A stretch of DNA of 64,000 nucleotides from Streptomyces sp. AJS327 (lineage in GTDB: Bacteria > Actinomycetota > Actinomycetes > Streptomycetales > Streptomycetaceae). Under the pieces are notes generated by a model, which worked only from the letters and a program-made list of their open reading frames with translations, was not told the DNA's origin and searched no databases. Shown piece after piece: positions 26,086-35,990 of this stretch (position 1 is the first letter of the stretch; every line of letters begins with the position of its first letter). The DNA lies in the NCBI RefSeq assembly GCF_013450295.1, contig NZ_SKBR01000003.1, forward strand, positions 186,001-250,000. Reading direction: 5' to 3'. The translations under genes and the position numbers were made by a program.

Positions 26086-26658
26086 TCACACCTCCTTGAA
26101 GTGGTCGAAGGGCTCCAGGCAGGGAGCGCAGCGGCGCAGGGCCTTGCACGCGGTGGACGAGAAGCGGCTGAGCAGTGTGGTGTCCGCCGATCCGCAGTGC
26201 GGGCAGCGGATGCCCAGCTCCAGCGGTATCGGACCGGAGGTGTCCCGGGCGCCGCCCCGGGGCGGCGCTATCCCGAACTCGGCCAGTTTCCGGCGGCCTT
26301 CCTGGGTGATGTCGTCCGTGCTCCAGGGCGGGGTCAGCACGGTGCGGATCGCCACCTCGGCGATCCCCCGCTGGCGCAGCCGCTGTTCGATGTCGGCGCA
26401 CATCGCCTCTATGGCGGGGCATCCGGTGTAGGTGGGCGTCAGCTTCACCTCGACTCGTTCCTCGCTCGGGGCCCGGACGCCACGGATCACGCCGAGTTCG
26501 GCGAGGCTCACCACGGGAAGTTCCGGATCGGGAACCGCACCGACCAGGCTCAGCAACTCCCGTTCCAGCGCGGTCGGCTGGTCCGTGGGCTCGGCGCCCG
26601 GTGTGGCGGTGTCGGGCTCTCGCGCGGTCCGGAGGCCGGGGTTCGGGGAGTTCACCAT
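26086..26658 (-). CDS. paaD: Phenylacetyl-CoA epoxidase assembly protein PaaD
   Basis: A 190-residue PaaD: a DUF59/MIP18-like domain (LLSLVGAVPDPELPVVSLAE, then LTPTYTGCPAIEAMCADIEQ) with a C-terminal zinc- or cluster-binding region CPHCGS...CKALRRCAPC. PaaD is needed for iron or Fe-S maturation of the epoxidase complex rather than catalysis. A 30-residue Thr/Pro-rich N-terminal extension precedes the domain. It overlaps paaC by seven bases, a sign of translational coupling. Confidence 0.93.
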   Translation of the reverse strand: MVNSPNPGLRTAREPDTATPGAEPTDQPTALERELLSLVGAVPDPELPVVSLAELGVIRGVRAPSEERVEVKLTPTYTGCPAIEAMCADIEQRLRQRGIAEVAIRTVLTPPWSTDDITQEGRRKLAEFGIAPPRGGARDTSGPIPLELGIRCPHCGSADTTLLSRFSSTACKALRRCAPCLEPFDHFKEV

Positions 26659-27449
26659 GAGGCTCCCGGGTGGCTCCGGTGGAGGTGCTGCATCTCGGCC
26701 AGCATGCGCCCGAACGGTTCGGTGTGGATGCCCTGGCGGCCCGCTCCGGCCGCCCAGGTCACGCCCTGCGGCGTCTCGGGCGGGGTGAGGGTTGCCCGTT
26801 CCAGCACCGCGCGAACGCTCGTCGTCCACCTCTCGCGCAGCGCGGCCCACTCCACGTCCAGGCCCTCCAGGGGCTGGAACAGCTCCTCCGTGTACCACCA
26901 GAGCGAGTCGAGCGCGCGCTGCGCGCGGCGGTGGCTCTCCGGGGTTCCGTCGCCCAGCCGGAGGGTCCAGTGCTCGGCGTGGTCGCGGTGGTACGCCACC
27001 TCACGGACCGCCTTCGTGGCGAGCGGCACCGCCCGGGGACCGGTGGCGAGCGCGCCGTACAACAGCTCCTGCCAGGAGGAGAAGAGCAGCTGGCGGAGGA
27101 TGGTGTGGGCGAAGTCGCCGTTGGGCTGTTCGACCAACTGGCAGTTGTGGAAGGCGCGTTCCTCCCGGAGGAAGGCGAGGTCGTCCTCCGCTCCGACCTC
27201 GGAGTAGAGCGTCCGGGCCTGGCCGAGCAGGTCCAGCGCGATGTTGGCCAGGGCCAGTTCCTCTTCCAGGACCGGTGCCCAGCCCGCCCATTCCCCCAGC
27301 CGCTGGGAGAGGACAAGGGCGTCGTCGGCGAGCGGCAGCAGCGCGGACGGTGCGACGCCGGACGCGGACGCGGTGGAAGTCTGGGGCGCCGCTCCGGGCA
27401 CTGCCCGCTCGCCGCCGGGGGAGGGCGGGGGCGTGGTGCGCGCGGTCAC
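26652..27449 (-). CDS. paaC: Phenylacetyl-CoA epoxidase structural subunit PaaC
   Basis: A 265-residue ferritin-like subunit paralogous to PaaA that holds the catalytic subunit but has a degenerate di-iron site. Characteristic stretches: LGEWAGWAPVLEEELALANI, LDLLGQARTLYSEVG, REVAYHRDHAEHWTLRLGDG and WWYTEELFQP. The first 35 residues are a Thr/Pro/Ser-rich extension. GTG start overlapping paaB by four bases. Confidence 0.95.
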   Translation of the reverse strand: MTARTTPPPSPGGERAVPGAAPQTSTASASGVAPSALLPLADDALVLSQRLGEWAGWAPVLEEELALANIALDLLGQARTLYSEVGAEDDLAFLREERAFHNCQLVEQPNGDFAHTILRQLLFSSWQELLYGALATGPRAVPLATKAVREVAYHRDHAEHWTLRLGDGTPESHRRAQRALDSLWWYTEELFQPLEGLDVEWAALRERWTTSVRAVLERATLTPPETPQGVTWAAGAGRQGIHTEPFGRMLAEMQHLHRSHPGASW

Positions 27450-27726
27450 AGGTTCCGCACCCCCTCGGGCACCTCGTAGAAGGTGGGGTGGCGGTAGGGC
27501 TTGTCAGCGGCGGGTTCGAAGAACGGGTCCTTCTCGTCCGGCGAGGAGGCGGTGATCTCGCGGGAGGGCACGACCCAGAGTGAGACGCCCTCCGAGCGCC
27601 GGGTGTAGAGGTCACGGGCGTTCCGCAGCGCCATCTCGGCGTCCGGGGCGTGCAGGCTTCCGGCGTGGGTGTGGGAGAGGCCACGCCTGCTGCGGACGAA
27701 CACCTCCCAGAGCGGCCAGTCGGCAC

Positions 27727-27730
<4 letters not shown>
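27446..27730 (-). CDS. paaB: Phenylacetyl-CoA epoxidase small subunit PaaB
   Basis: A 94-residue PaaB, the small structural subunit that bridges PaaAC heterodimers. The family pattern [20 protein letters not shown] followed by [20 protein letters not shown] and a C-terminal [15 protein letters not shown] is complete. ATG overlaps the paaA stop by four bases (ATGA). Confidence 0.96.
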
Positions 27731-28851
<1,121 letters not shown>

Positions 28852-28980
28852 CGAGCCCCCTTGCTCGCCCTCCGGCCGGGCACGGCAGCGCCGCCTCCCG
28901 GCCGCGTTACCAACCAAAACCAGCGCCACGACCACGAACGCCTGGTCGGCGGGCGGGCCCTGGGCTGTCCGGGCCGACCT

Positions 28981-28998
28981 ACCGACCGATCGTTCGGT
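28981..28998. promoter_or_regulatory. Predicted PaaR (TetR) operator in front of paaA
   Basis: ACCGACCGATCGTTCGGT contains the palindromic core ACCGAtcgtTCGGT. The same 18 bases recur exactly in front of paaN (48102-48119), next to a PaaR-like TetR gene. It lies 130 bp upstream of the paaA start. Confidence 0.8.
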
Positions 28999-29851
28999 TC
29001 AATGGTGAGGCGCGGCCCCAGAGGGTGTCAAGGCTCGAATACGCTGAGGCGGCCGTGGGGGCGGCACGGCACCAGGCGCGGCGCGGTCCGCGTCGGCCGC
29101 GTCCCCTCCCCAGCGGCGCCCGGCGGCGCCCGTCCGACCGTCGGCCTTTCCAACACCCCTGCCACACCGGTCAGTTCACCGATCCGACGACTCCGGTGAA
29201 CCCGAGATCCCAGCGGGCGCCGACCGGCGGGCGCTGGACCCGAGACGGGCACTCGGCGCGTTCGAGGGCCGCGCTCCCCGGAGCGCGGACGATCGGGCGG
29301 AGCTGGCGCCACGGAGCCGGAGGATCGGGGAGGCCGAGCCGCCGGGTGGACGAGTCGGGGGGCAGCGGGCGATATCAGGCGAGACCGGGCGGCGCGGACC
29401 GTACCCCGCGAGTGCGCCTCCCCCGGCCCACCGGAGACCGGCACCGGAATCCCCGGGAGTTGGTGCGGGCGTGCGGTGGCGCGCCGTACGGTGCGAGCGG
29501 CACCGTACGCCGCCCGGCGGAGCGCCCCGCCGCCTCGCGGACGCCGTCCGGGGAACGCGGGCCGGGCGCGAGCCGGGATCGCGGCCTGGTCGCGGACCGC
29601 GCACGCGCACCGGACACAACGGGCAGGGGCGCGGTCCCGGAGGGCGGGAGCGCGCACGGCGCCCCGCGCGCGAGCCCGGGCACGGCGGGCCGGGCGGGCG
29701 GGTCGGGAGAGCCGGGGTTCCCGGACTCCGGGGCTGGAGGCCGGGGCCACAGGGGGGTGGCCGAGCGCCGGTGACGGCGGTTGGCCAGGATTGGGTGCGG
29801 CACGGCGGCCAGGACCGCCGGAGCCACCGGAGGATGGGGAGCAGGGAGGGC
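28999..29851. other. Gene-poor region between paa operon and DUF5819 gene
   Basis: About 850 bases with only shadow frames. At 29485-29509 CGTACGGTGC and GCACCGTACG form a perfect 10-bp stem with a five-base loop. No coding signal, RNA or element is recognised. Confidence 0.5.
29485..29509. terminator. Perfect hairpin in the 29-kb spacer
   Basis: CGTACGGTGC / GCACCGTACG with loop GAGCG. It is not near the 3' end of a recognised gene, so it may be a terminator of an unseen transcript or an operator. Confidence 0.4.
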
Positions 29852-30544
29852 ATGGAGCCACAGGGACGCCAGGCGCCGGACGCCGAGCGGAGCGGTAGCG
29901 GACAGGGTGGCCTCGCCACGCTCTCCGGGCCCGCGCGCGCCGTCGTGGCGATAGCCGTCGCGGTCGTCATGGTCGCCGTCGCCGTCCATCTGGCGATGGT
30001 GTTCCTGCACGTCGCGCCGGACAACACCATCAGCAAGAAGCACGACCAGACGATCGATGACTACATCTATCCCGAGTTCGAGCAGAACTGGAAGCTCTTC
30101 GCGCCCAACCCGCTACAGCAGAACGTCGCGGTGCACGCGCGGGCCCGGGTCGCGCAGGAGGACGGTAGCGCGCGGGTCACTCGATGGGTGAACCTCTCCG
30201 CGATGGACGGCCGCGCCATCGACGGCAGTCTCGCGCCCAGCCACACCGTGCAGAACGAACTCCGGCGCGGCTGGGAGTTCTTCAGTAACTGGCACGACTC
30301 CAAGGGCAAGCCGGTGGGGCTCCGTGGCGAACTCTCGGAGCGCTACATCAAGCGGATCGTCATGCTCCGCCTCGGCCACGAGTTTGACGGCGGCACCGTG
30401 GAACGCATCCAGGTGCGGTCGGCGATCACCCCGGTGGCCGTGCCGGACTGGAGCGACGAGAAGCAGGACGTGAAGACCACCTACCGCGTGCAGCCCTGGT
30501 GGCAGGTAACCAGCGCGGACCTTCCCAAGGGCGGCGGCAAGTGA
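29852..30544 (+). CDS. DUF5819-family membrane-anchored protein
   Basis: A 230-residue protein. One N-terminal membrane segment (residues about 28-50, AVVAIAVAVVMVAVAVHLAM) is followed by an extracytoplasmic domain with the DUF5819 pattern YIYPEFEQNWKLFAPNPLQQ and WVNLSAMDG. Function unknown. The ATG at 29852 is tentative; ATG 29834 is also in frame and both have GGAGG-type sequence too close. Its stop overlaps the GTG of the HTTM gene (GTGA), a strong sign that the two proteins work together in the membrane. Confidence 0.82.
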   Translation: MEPQGRQAPDAERSGSGQGGLATLSGPARAVVAIAVAVVMVAVAVHLAMVFLHVAPDNTISKKHDQTIDDYIYPEFEQNWKLFAPNPLQQNVAVHARARVAQEDGSARVTRWVNLSAMDGRAIDGSLAPSHTVQNELRRGWEFFSNWHDSKGKPVGLRGELSERYIKRIVMLRLGHEFDGGTVERIQVRSAITPVAVPDWSDEKQDVKTTYRVQPWWQVTSADLPKGGGK

Positions 30545-32124
30545 GCGAACAGCACGGACAGCGAGCCCAACCACCGCGGCACCCCGGGGCGCCCGTCCCG
30601 TCCGCAGAGGGCGCGGACCCGGACGTCCCGCGGGCCCCCTGGCACCGGCCCGCGTGGCGGGTCCGCGCGGAGACGAGCGTGGCCCACGGCCTGGAGCGGG
30701 TCACCGGCGCCGCGCTCGGGCCCTACCAGTCGGCGGTCGTGCGCATCGGTTTCGCCGCCACCTGGCTGCTCTTCCTGCTCCGCGAGTGGCCACACCGGCA
30801 CGAGCTGTACGGGCCGGACAGCCCGTGGGGCTGGGACCTCGCCGAGCGGCTGGTCGACTCCAACGGCGCGTTCACCATCCTGCTCTGGTCGGACAGCGAG
30901 AGCTGGTTCGAGTTCGTCTATCTCTTCGCGATGGCCGCGAGCCTGGCGCTGCTGCTCGGCTGGCGCACCCGGGCCGCCTCGGTGCTGTTCATGGTCGGGG
31001 TGCTCGGACTACAGAACCGCAGCGTCTTCATGGGCGACGGCGGCGACAACGTCATCCATCTGATCGCGATGTACCTGGTGTTGACCCGATGTGGTCAGGT
31101 CTGGTCGCTGGACGCCCGCCGGGCCCGCGCGCGGGAGACCTCGTCGCCACCGGGTGACGCGACCGGCGTGGTGCTCTGGTCGGTTCTCGGCGCCATCCTG
31201 TTCGGCGCCACCTCGGTGGGCGGCTTCAGCACCGGCTGGGCGCTGTTCCTCTGGGGACTCTGGCTGATCCACGGACTGTGGTGGACGGTGAACCGGCTGG
31301 CGCCCGAAGGCGAGCCCCGCCGGGTCTGCGACATCCTCGCCAACCTGGCGCACAACGGGGCCCTGCTCGTCATCATGGCGGAGGTCTGCCTGATCTACGC
31401 CACGGCGGGCTGGTACAAGATCCAGGGGTCTCGCTGGCAGGACGGCACGGCCGCCTACTACCCGCTGCACCTGGACTACTTCTCGCCCTGGCCCTGGCTG
31501 GGCGACCTGGTCGCCAGCAGCGGTACGGCGATCATGGTGATGACCTACGCGACCGTCATCACCCAGGTCGCCTTCCCCTTCACGCTGTTCAACCGGCGGG
31601 TCAAGAACGTCCTGCTGGCCGTCATGATCGCGGAACACCTCAGCATCGCGGTCCTGATGGGACTGCCCTTCTTCTCGATGGCCATGATCGCCGCCGACGC
31701 GGTCTTCCTGCCCACGGCCCTGCTGGTCTGGCTCGGGGCCCGCGCCTCCGGGCTCGGCGCCCGCGTGCGCGGTCGGCTCCCCGCGCGACGCCGACCGGCC
31801 ACCGACCCGTCGGCGGACCCGTTCGAGGCGGACGATCCGGGCGACGGCCCCGGCCCTCACCCCGCCGACCGGTCGGGCGAGCACCGCGATCCGGCGTACG
31901 CCGCTCCGCCCGTCCACGCCTCCGCGAGCCCCACCGGCCCGGACCCCGCGCTGCCCGCCCAGCGGACCGTCGCCACGGGGGCGTCACCGGCGGACGGGAG
32001 CGCCGGGGCGGGCGCACCGGCGGACGGCGCGCGGCGGACGGACGGCGAACAGCCCTCCGGCCGGGACGAACCGGACGGCGGCAACCGGCTGTCCTGGGGC
32101 CGCCCGGATTCCCCCGACGGCTGA
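30541..32124 (+). CDS. HTTM-domain polytopic membrane protein
   Basis: A 527-residue integral membrane protein. Residues 60-420 hold about eight to ten hydrophobic helices with the HTTM (vitamin-K-dependent gamma-carboxylase-related) pattern: VVRIGFAATWLLFLL, WGWDLAERLVD, NRSVFMGDGGDNVIHLIAMY, LIYATAGWYKIQGSRWQDGT. The 105-residue C-tail is disordered, Pro/Ala/Asp-rich and cytoplasmic. HTTM proteins share the fold of the eukaryotic carboxylase but bacterial functions are mostly unknown. Translationally coupled to the DUF5819 gene upstream; that pair recurs in actinobacteria, suggesting a two-part membrane module. Confidence 0.88.
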   Translation: MSEQHGQRAQPPRHPGAPVPSAEGADPDVPRAPWHRPAWRVRAETSVAHGLERVTGAALGPYQSAVVRIGFAATWLLFLLREWPHRHELYGPDSPWGWDLAERLVDSNGAFTILLWSDSESWFEFVYLFAMAASLALLLGWRTRAASVLFMVGVLGLQNRSVFMGDGGDNVIHLIAMYLVLTRCGQVWSLDARRARARETSSPPGDATGVVLWSVLGAILFGATSVGGFSTGWALFLWGLWLIHGLWWTVNRLAPEGEPRRVCDILANLAHNGALLVIMAEVCLIYATAGWYKIQGSRWQDGTAAYYPLHLDYFSPWPWLGDLVASSGTAIMVMTYATVITQVAFPFTLFNRRVKNVLLAVMIAEHLSIAVLMGLPFFSMAMIAADAVFLPTALLVWLGARASGLGARVRGRLPARRRPATDPSADPFEADDPGDGPGPHPADRSGEHRDPAYAAPPVHASASPTGPDPALPAQRTVATGASPADGSAGAGAPADGARRTDGEQPSGRDEPDGGNRLSWGRPDSPDG

Positions 32125-32247
32125 CCGAACGCCCGCCGCGCCCACCCCGGTTGGCCCCGTCCGGTCCGGCGGGGTCGCGACTCCGGTGGGGCGCGGCGGA
32201 CGGTCCGGGTGGGCGGACGCGGGCCAGAGCAGCCGCCACCCGGCCCG

Positions 32248-32253
32248 TACAGT
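32248..32253 (+). promoter_or_regulatory. -10 element for a probable leaderless methyltransferase mRNA
   Basis: TACAGT ends seven bases before the GTG at 32261 and no Shine-Dalgarno sequence is present; this decided the start codon. Confidence 0.4.
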
Positions 32254-32260
32254 GAGCGGC

Positions 32261-33136
32261 GTGAGCGGGGAGAACGGTGGGCACGGCGGAAGCGCCGGTC
32301 ACGGCGAAGGCGGCGCAAGCGGCGAAGGTGGCGGGGGCGCGGCGGCGACCGGTGCCGGCCCGGCCCGCTGGGCCGCCCTCCACGACGCGGACCACGTCCT
32401 GCTGGACGGATTCCACGCACTGAAGCACGCGCTCCGGTTCGGCGCCGAGGTGCCTGTCGCCCTCACCCGGGACCGCGCGGCCGCGCTGGACCTCGCCCAC
32501 GCCCTCGCCCCCGACCGTGTCGCGGTGCTGGAGTCGCTGCTCACCGAGGTGAGCGGGGAGGAACTGCGCCGCCTGGTACCCCGTCCGCACCCCACTGGCG
32601 TGGCCGCGCTCGCCGTCCGGGACTCCGGCGCGGGTGCCGAGCCTCCGGCGCACGCCGCCTCCGCCCGCACGGCGCCCGTCGTGGTGCTCGACAACCCCCG
32701 GAACCTCGGCAACCTGGGGGCCGTCGTGCGGCTGGCCGCCGGATGCTCCGCTTCGGCCGTCCTCACCACCGGTTCCCTGGACCCCTGGCACCCGCAGGCG
32801 GTGCGGTCCAGCGCCGGGCTGCACTTCGCGCTCCCGGTCGGGCACCGCACCGTGGACGAGCTGCCCGAGGGCCCGCTCTACGCCCTGGATCCGGAGGGCG
32901 ACGACCTGCGGGAACTGCCGCTTCCGGACGGCGCGCTCCTCGCCTTCGGCTCCGAGCGACACGGACTCTCCGCCGAACTCCGGTCCCGCGCGGACCATTT
33001 GGTCGCGCTGCCGATGCGCCCGCTGGTCTCCAGCTACAACCTGGCCACCAGCGTGGCCATGACGCTCTACCACTGGATGGCGCGGGGACGCCCCGAGCCG
33101 TACGCCGCCGAACCGGACGGTTCCAGCGGCTCCTGA
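32261..33136 (+). CDS. SpoU/TrmH-family RNA 2'-O-methyltransferase
   Basis: A 291-residue SPOUT-class methyltransferase that would methylate a ribose 2'-OH in rRNA or tRNA using S-adenosylmethionine. The knot signatures are intact: motif 1 VVVLDNPRNLGNLGAVVRLA, motif 2 LLAFGSERHGLS, motif 3 LPMRPLVSSYNLATSVAMTLYHW. An N-terminal substrate-binding domain precedes it after a Gly/Glu/Ser-rich leader of about 30 residues. GTG 32261 is chosen because a TACAGT -10 lies seven bases upstream; GTG 32252 is in frame. The exact RNA target is not predictable. Confidence 0.88.
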   Translation: MSGENGGHGGSAGHGEGGASGEGGGGAAATGAGPARWAALHDADHVLLDGFHALKHALRFGAEVPVALTRDRAAALDLAHALAPDRVAVLESLLTEVSGEELRRLVPRPHPTGVAALAVRDSGAGAEPPAHAASARTAPVVVLDNPRNLGNLGAVVRLAAGCSASAVLTTGSLDPWHPQAVRSSAGLHFALPVGHRTVDELPEGPLYALDPEGDDLRELPLPDGALLAFGSERHGLSAELRSRADHLVALPMRPLVSSYNLATSVAMTLYHWMARGRPEPYAAEPDGSSGS

Positions 33137-33314
33137 GGTCCCGGCCGCCCTCACCAGCGCGGCCGCGCGGACCCCGCCGCCCCCACCCGGCCCGTCCACG
33201 CCGCGACCGGCCGCGACCGGCTGCGACCGAAGTGATCCCGCGCCCGCGCACGCCCCGTCCGACCTCCGCGTCCTCCGGCCGCGGCCCGTCGGACTCCGTC
33301 GGCGGCCCGGCCGG

Positions 33315-34532
33315 TCAGGGGGCGCCCCGCGCTGCCGTCGCGCGCGCCGCGCGGGCGGCCATCCGGCGGCTGGCCAGCCGGAACTCCTCGGGTCCCGCTA
33401 TCCGGTAGGGGACGCCGACCGCCGCGACCACCCCGGCGAGCCAGTCCCAGTCGTCCGCGTGTGTGGTGTACCGGCAGCGGTCCGCGCCGACGGCCTCCAG
33501 GCCGCCGAACTCGGCGATCAGCCGGGGCGCCACCCGCGCGAGGGGCGCTTCGAACAGCACGACGCCGTCGCCGCCGGGGGTCCGGCCGGGAAGGCCGGAC
33601 GGCCCACCCATCGGCCCGGCGGGAAGCGGGCGCGGCACGAACGTGTCGCCGGGGACGCGCACCTCCCGGACCCGGTCGATCCGGAAGCTCCGCCAGTCGC
33701 CCCGGTCGAGGTCCCAGCCGAGCAGGTACCAGCGGTGCGCCCGCAACAGCTGCCGGTACGGCTCGACCCGGCGCTCGGTCACGTCGCCGTCCGGCCGGAC
33801 GTACCGGAACCGGACGTGGGACCGCAGTCGGACGGCCGAGGCCAGCGTCCCGAGCGCCGTCAGCCCGTCCGCGCCGCCCACGGGCCGTGCGCCGGGAGCG
33901 GGCCGTTCGGCAGGAGCGGGCCGTTCGGCGGGAGCGGGCCGTTCGGCGGGAGCGGGCCGTTCGGCGGGAGAGGGCCGGGGCTCCTCGGCCCGGCCGGGGA
34001 CGGGTGCGTTCGCGTACGAGCGTGCGCCCGGGGCGCTCCGGTGCGGCCGGGCGCTGACGTCCGCCATGCTCCCGAACCCGGCGTCCCCCGGTTCCGTCCG
34101 GCGGTCGCCGCGCTCCTCGTCCGCCGCGCGCACGCCGCCCGCGACGGCCTCGGTACCGGCGCGCACGGCCGCGACCCTCGTCCGCAGCCGTGCGGGAAGC
34201 ACCTGTTCCAGGTGGTGAAGGGCGCTGCTCCCCGGCCCACCGGTGCCGTCCTCCCAGCCGGCGGTCACGTGCCGCAGCCCGACGGCGAGGGCCAGCGCCT
34301 CCTCCTCGGACATCGGCAGGACCGGCATCCCGCCCGCGTCCGCGAGGCGGTAGCCGCCGCCGGTGCCCGCCACGGACTCCACCCGGTAACCCAGTCCCCG
34401 GAGCCGTTCGACGTCCCGGCGGAGCGTGCGCGGCGACACACTCAGCCGCGCCGCGAGGTGAGCACCGCTCCACGGCTGTCCGTGGCGGAGCAGGCTCAGT
34501 AGCCGGAGGGTGCGTGCGCTGGGGTCTCCCAT
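33315..34532 (-). CDS. WYL-domain transcriptional regulator with expanded repeat linker
   Basis: A 405-residue regulator: an N-terminal DeoR-like winged HTH (residues 1-60, LRLLSLLRHGQPWSGAHLAA, then LSVSPRTLRRDVERLRGLGY) and a WYL domain near residues 230-290 (RFRYVRPDGDVTERRVEPYR, then WYLLGWDLDRGDWRSFRIDR), a fold that senses small ligands or nucleic acids. Between them is an 80-residue linker with four or more PAERPA repeats; most relatives are about 320 residues without it. It is divergent from the NmrA-like reductase, with 24-bp DNA repeats in between, so it probably regulates that gene and itself. Confidence 0.9.
   Translation of the reverse strand: MGDPSARTLRLLSLLRHGQPWSGAHLAARLSVSPRTLRRDVERLRGLGYRVESVAGTGGGYRLADAGGMPVLPMSEEEALALAVGLRHVTAGWEDGTGGPGSSALHHLEQVLPARLRTRVAAVRAGTEAVAGGVRAADEERGDRRTEPGDAGFGSMADVSARPHRSAPGARSYANAPVPGRAEEPRPSPAERPAPAERPAPAERPAPAERPAPGARPVGGADGLTALGTLASAVRLRSHVRFRYVRPDGDVTERRVEPYRQLLRAHRWYLLGWDLDRGDWRSFRIDRVREVRVPGDTFVPRPLPAGPMGGPSGLPGRTPGGDGVVLFEAPLARVAPRLIAEFGGLEAVGADRCRYTTHADDWDWLAGVVAAVGVPYRIAGPEEFRLASRRMAARAARATAARGAP
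33894..33965 (-). repeat. 18-bp tandem repeat x4 inside the WYL regulator
   Basis: The unit GGGAGCGGGCCGTTCGGC is repeated four times (one base differs in copy two) and encodes PAERPA hexapeptides on the minus strand. In-frame 18-bp steps mean copy-number change would keep the reading frame. Confidence 0.9.
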
Positions 34533-34635
34533 CGCCTCAGCCTGCCACCCCGTGACCGGGATCCGCCCCCGCCCACCCGTCCGGAACCGGCCAACACCCC
34601 GCGACCAGGAACGGGCGCGCGCCCCAGCCAACGGG

Positions 34636-34718
34636 ACCTGACGGCTCCTCGCAGCCAGAAACTGACGGCCCCTCGCCGCCCGGAACTGACGGCGTATCGC
34701 GGCCAGGAACTGGCCGCG
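34636..34718. promoter_or_regulatory. Array of 24-bp repeats plus palindrome in the divergent promoter region
   Basis: CTGACGG starts at 34638, 34662 and 34686, and the variant CTGGCCG at 34710: four units spaced exactly 24 bp. The last is embedded in CGCGGCCA-ggaac-TGGCCGCG (34698-34718), a perfect 8-bp inverted repeat. Spacing of a little over two helical turns puts the sites on nearly the same DNA face, as in cooperative operators. The array lies between the WYL regulator and the NmrA-like gene. Confidence 0.7.
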
Positions 34719-34817
34719 AAACTTCCTACTGTTCCCGCCGAGCCAGCCGCTCACCGCGTGTCCCACGCGGGGCGGGAACCGGTGGCCGCGGGGAGCGCGG
34801 CGGAGAGGGAGTGCCGA

Positions 34818-35780
34818 ATGACCATCGTCGTCACCACACCGACCGGAAACGTCGGTTCGCGTACGGTCCAGCTGCTGCTTCAGGCGGGTGTGCGCCCACG
34901 GTTGCTCGTCCGCGACCCCGGACGGCTGGACGCGGCGACCCGCGCCCGGGCGGAGGTCCGCGTCGGCGACCTCACCGACACCGCGTTCGTCCGGGAGGCG
35001 ACGCGCGGCGCGGACAGCGTCCTCTGGGTCGACCCCACCCCCGCCACGGTGGCCGCACCGGTCGAGACGTCGCTGCGCACGGCGGACGGTCTGGTGGAGG
35101 CGGCACGCGCGGGTGAGGTCGCTCGCGTGGTGCTGCTGAGCAGTGTCGGGGCCGAACTCCGCCACGGGGCCGGGCACATCGACGCGCTCGGCGGCATCGA
35201 GGAACGACTGGACGCCACCGGGGCCGACGTGCTGCACCTGCGCTGCGGCTACTTCTTCAGCAACCTGTGGACCGAACTCGACGGGCTGGCCCGCGGGGTG
35301 CTGACCACCGCCTTCGACCCGGACCGGCCGATGGCCTGGGTCGACCCGCGGGACATCGGTGAGGTGGCGGCGGCGCGGCTGCTCTCGTCGGCCTGGCGGG
35401 GCCGGGTGGTGCAGGGGGTGCACGGGCCGGAGGACCTCAGTCCCGCCGATGTCGCGCGGATCCTGTCCGAGGTGCTGGGCCGCCCCATCCGGCTGGACGC
35501 GCTCAGCGACGCGGACGTACGCGCGGGGCTGCGCGGGGCCGGGCTGCCGCCCGGTGCGGTTGAGGCCATCGCCGGGATGAGTGCGGGAACTCGCCACCTC
35601 ACCCCCGATCCGCCACGCGGTCCGCTCACCACGACGCCGGGCACGCTCACGGCGTGGGCGTCCACGCGCCTGCGCCCGGCGCTGGCCAGCCACGGCGGTG
35701 CGGAGGCGCGCGGAACCGGCGCGGAGGACTCAGCCCCGCGCCGGGAGGGCACCGCCCCGCCTCCCGCCGACCGTTCCTGA
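34818..35780 (+). CDS. NmrA-like NAD(P)-binding reductase
   Basis: A 320-residue atypical short-chain dehydrogenase of the NmrA/HSCARG type. It opens with the Rossmann motif TTPTGNVGSRTVQLLL, followed by VVLLSSVGAE and LRCGYFFSNL. Members act as NAD(P)H-dependent azo- or quinone reductases, or as redox sensors. The start has AGAGGGAG upstream. The C-terminal 30 residues are low complexity. Divergence from the WYL regulator suggests inducible control through the 24-bp repeats. Confidence 0.85.
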   Translation: MTIVVTTPTGNVGSRTVQLLLQAGVRPRLLVRDPGRLDAATRARAEVRVGDLTDTAFVREATRGADSVLWVDPTPATVAAPVETSLRTADGLVEAARAGEVARVVLLSSVGAELRHGAGHIDALGGIEERLDATGADVLHLRCGYFFSNLWTELDGLARGVLTTAFDPDRPMAWVDPRDIGEVAAARLLSSAWRGRVVQGVHGPEDLSPADVARILSEVLGRPIRLDALSDADVRAGLRGAGLPPGAVEAIAGMSAGTRHLTPDPPRGPLTTTPGTLTAWASTRLRPALASHGGAEARGTGAEDSAPRREGTAPPPADRS

Positions 35781-35854
35781 AGCGCGCGCCCGGGAAGCGG
35801 CGGGGTTCCGCCCCTGGACGGCCCCGGGTTCCGGCGGCCCGAGGTCCCCGAGGA

Positions 35855-35870
35855 CTCCGGGGTTCCGGAG
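35855..35870. terminator. Hairpin between convergent nmrA-like and bpa genes
   Basis: CTCCGG and CCGGAG pair around GGTT in the 210-bp gap; neighbouring GGGGTTCC repeats allow alternative pairings. Confidence 0.4.
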
Positions 35871-35990
35871 CCCCGCAGGAAGCTGCTCCTCCGGTCGCGC
35901 TCCACGGGACCGGCCCGGTTCCACGTCCTGCTGTCACGCCGGTTCCGCGCCGCGAGGGCGACGGCGGCGTCACCACAGGCATCATCACTG

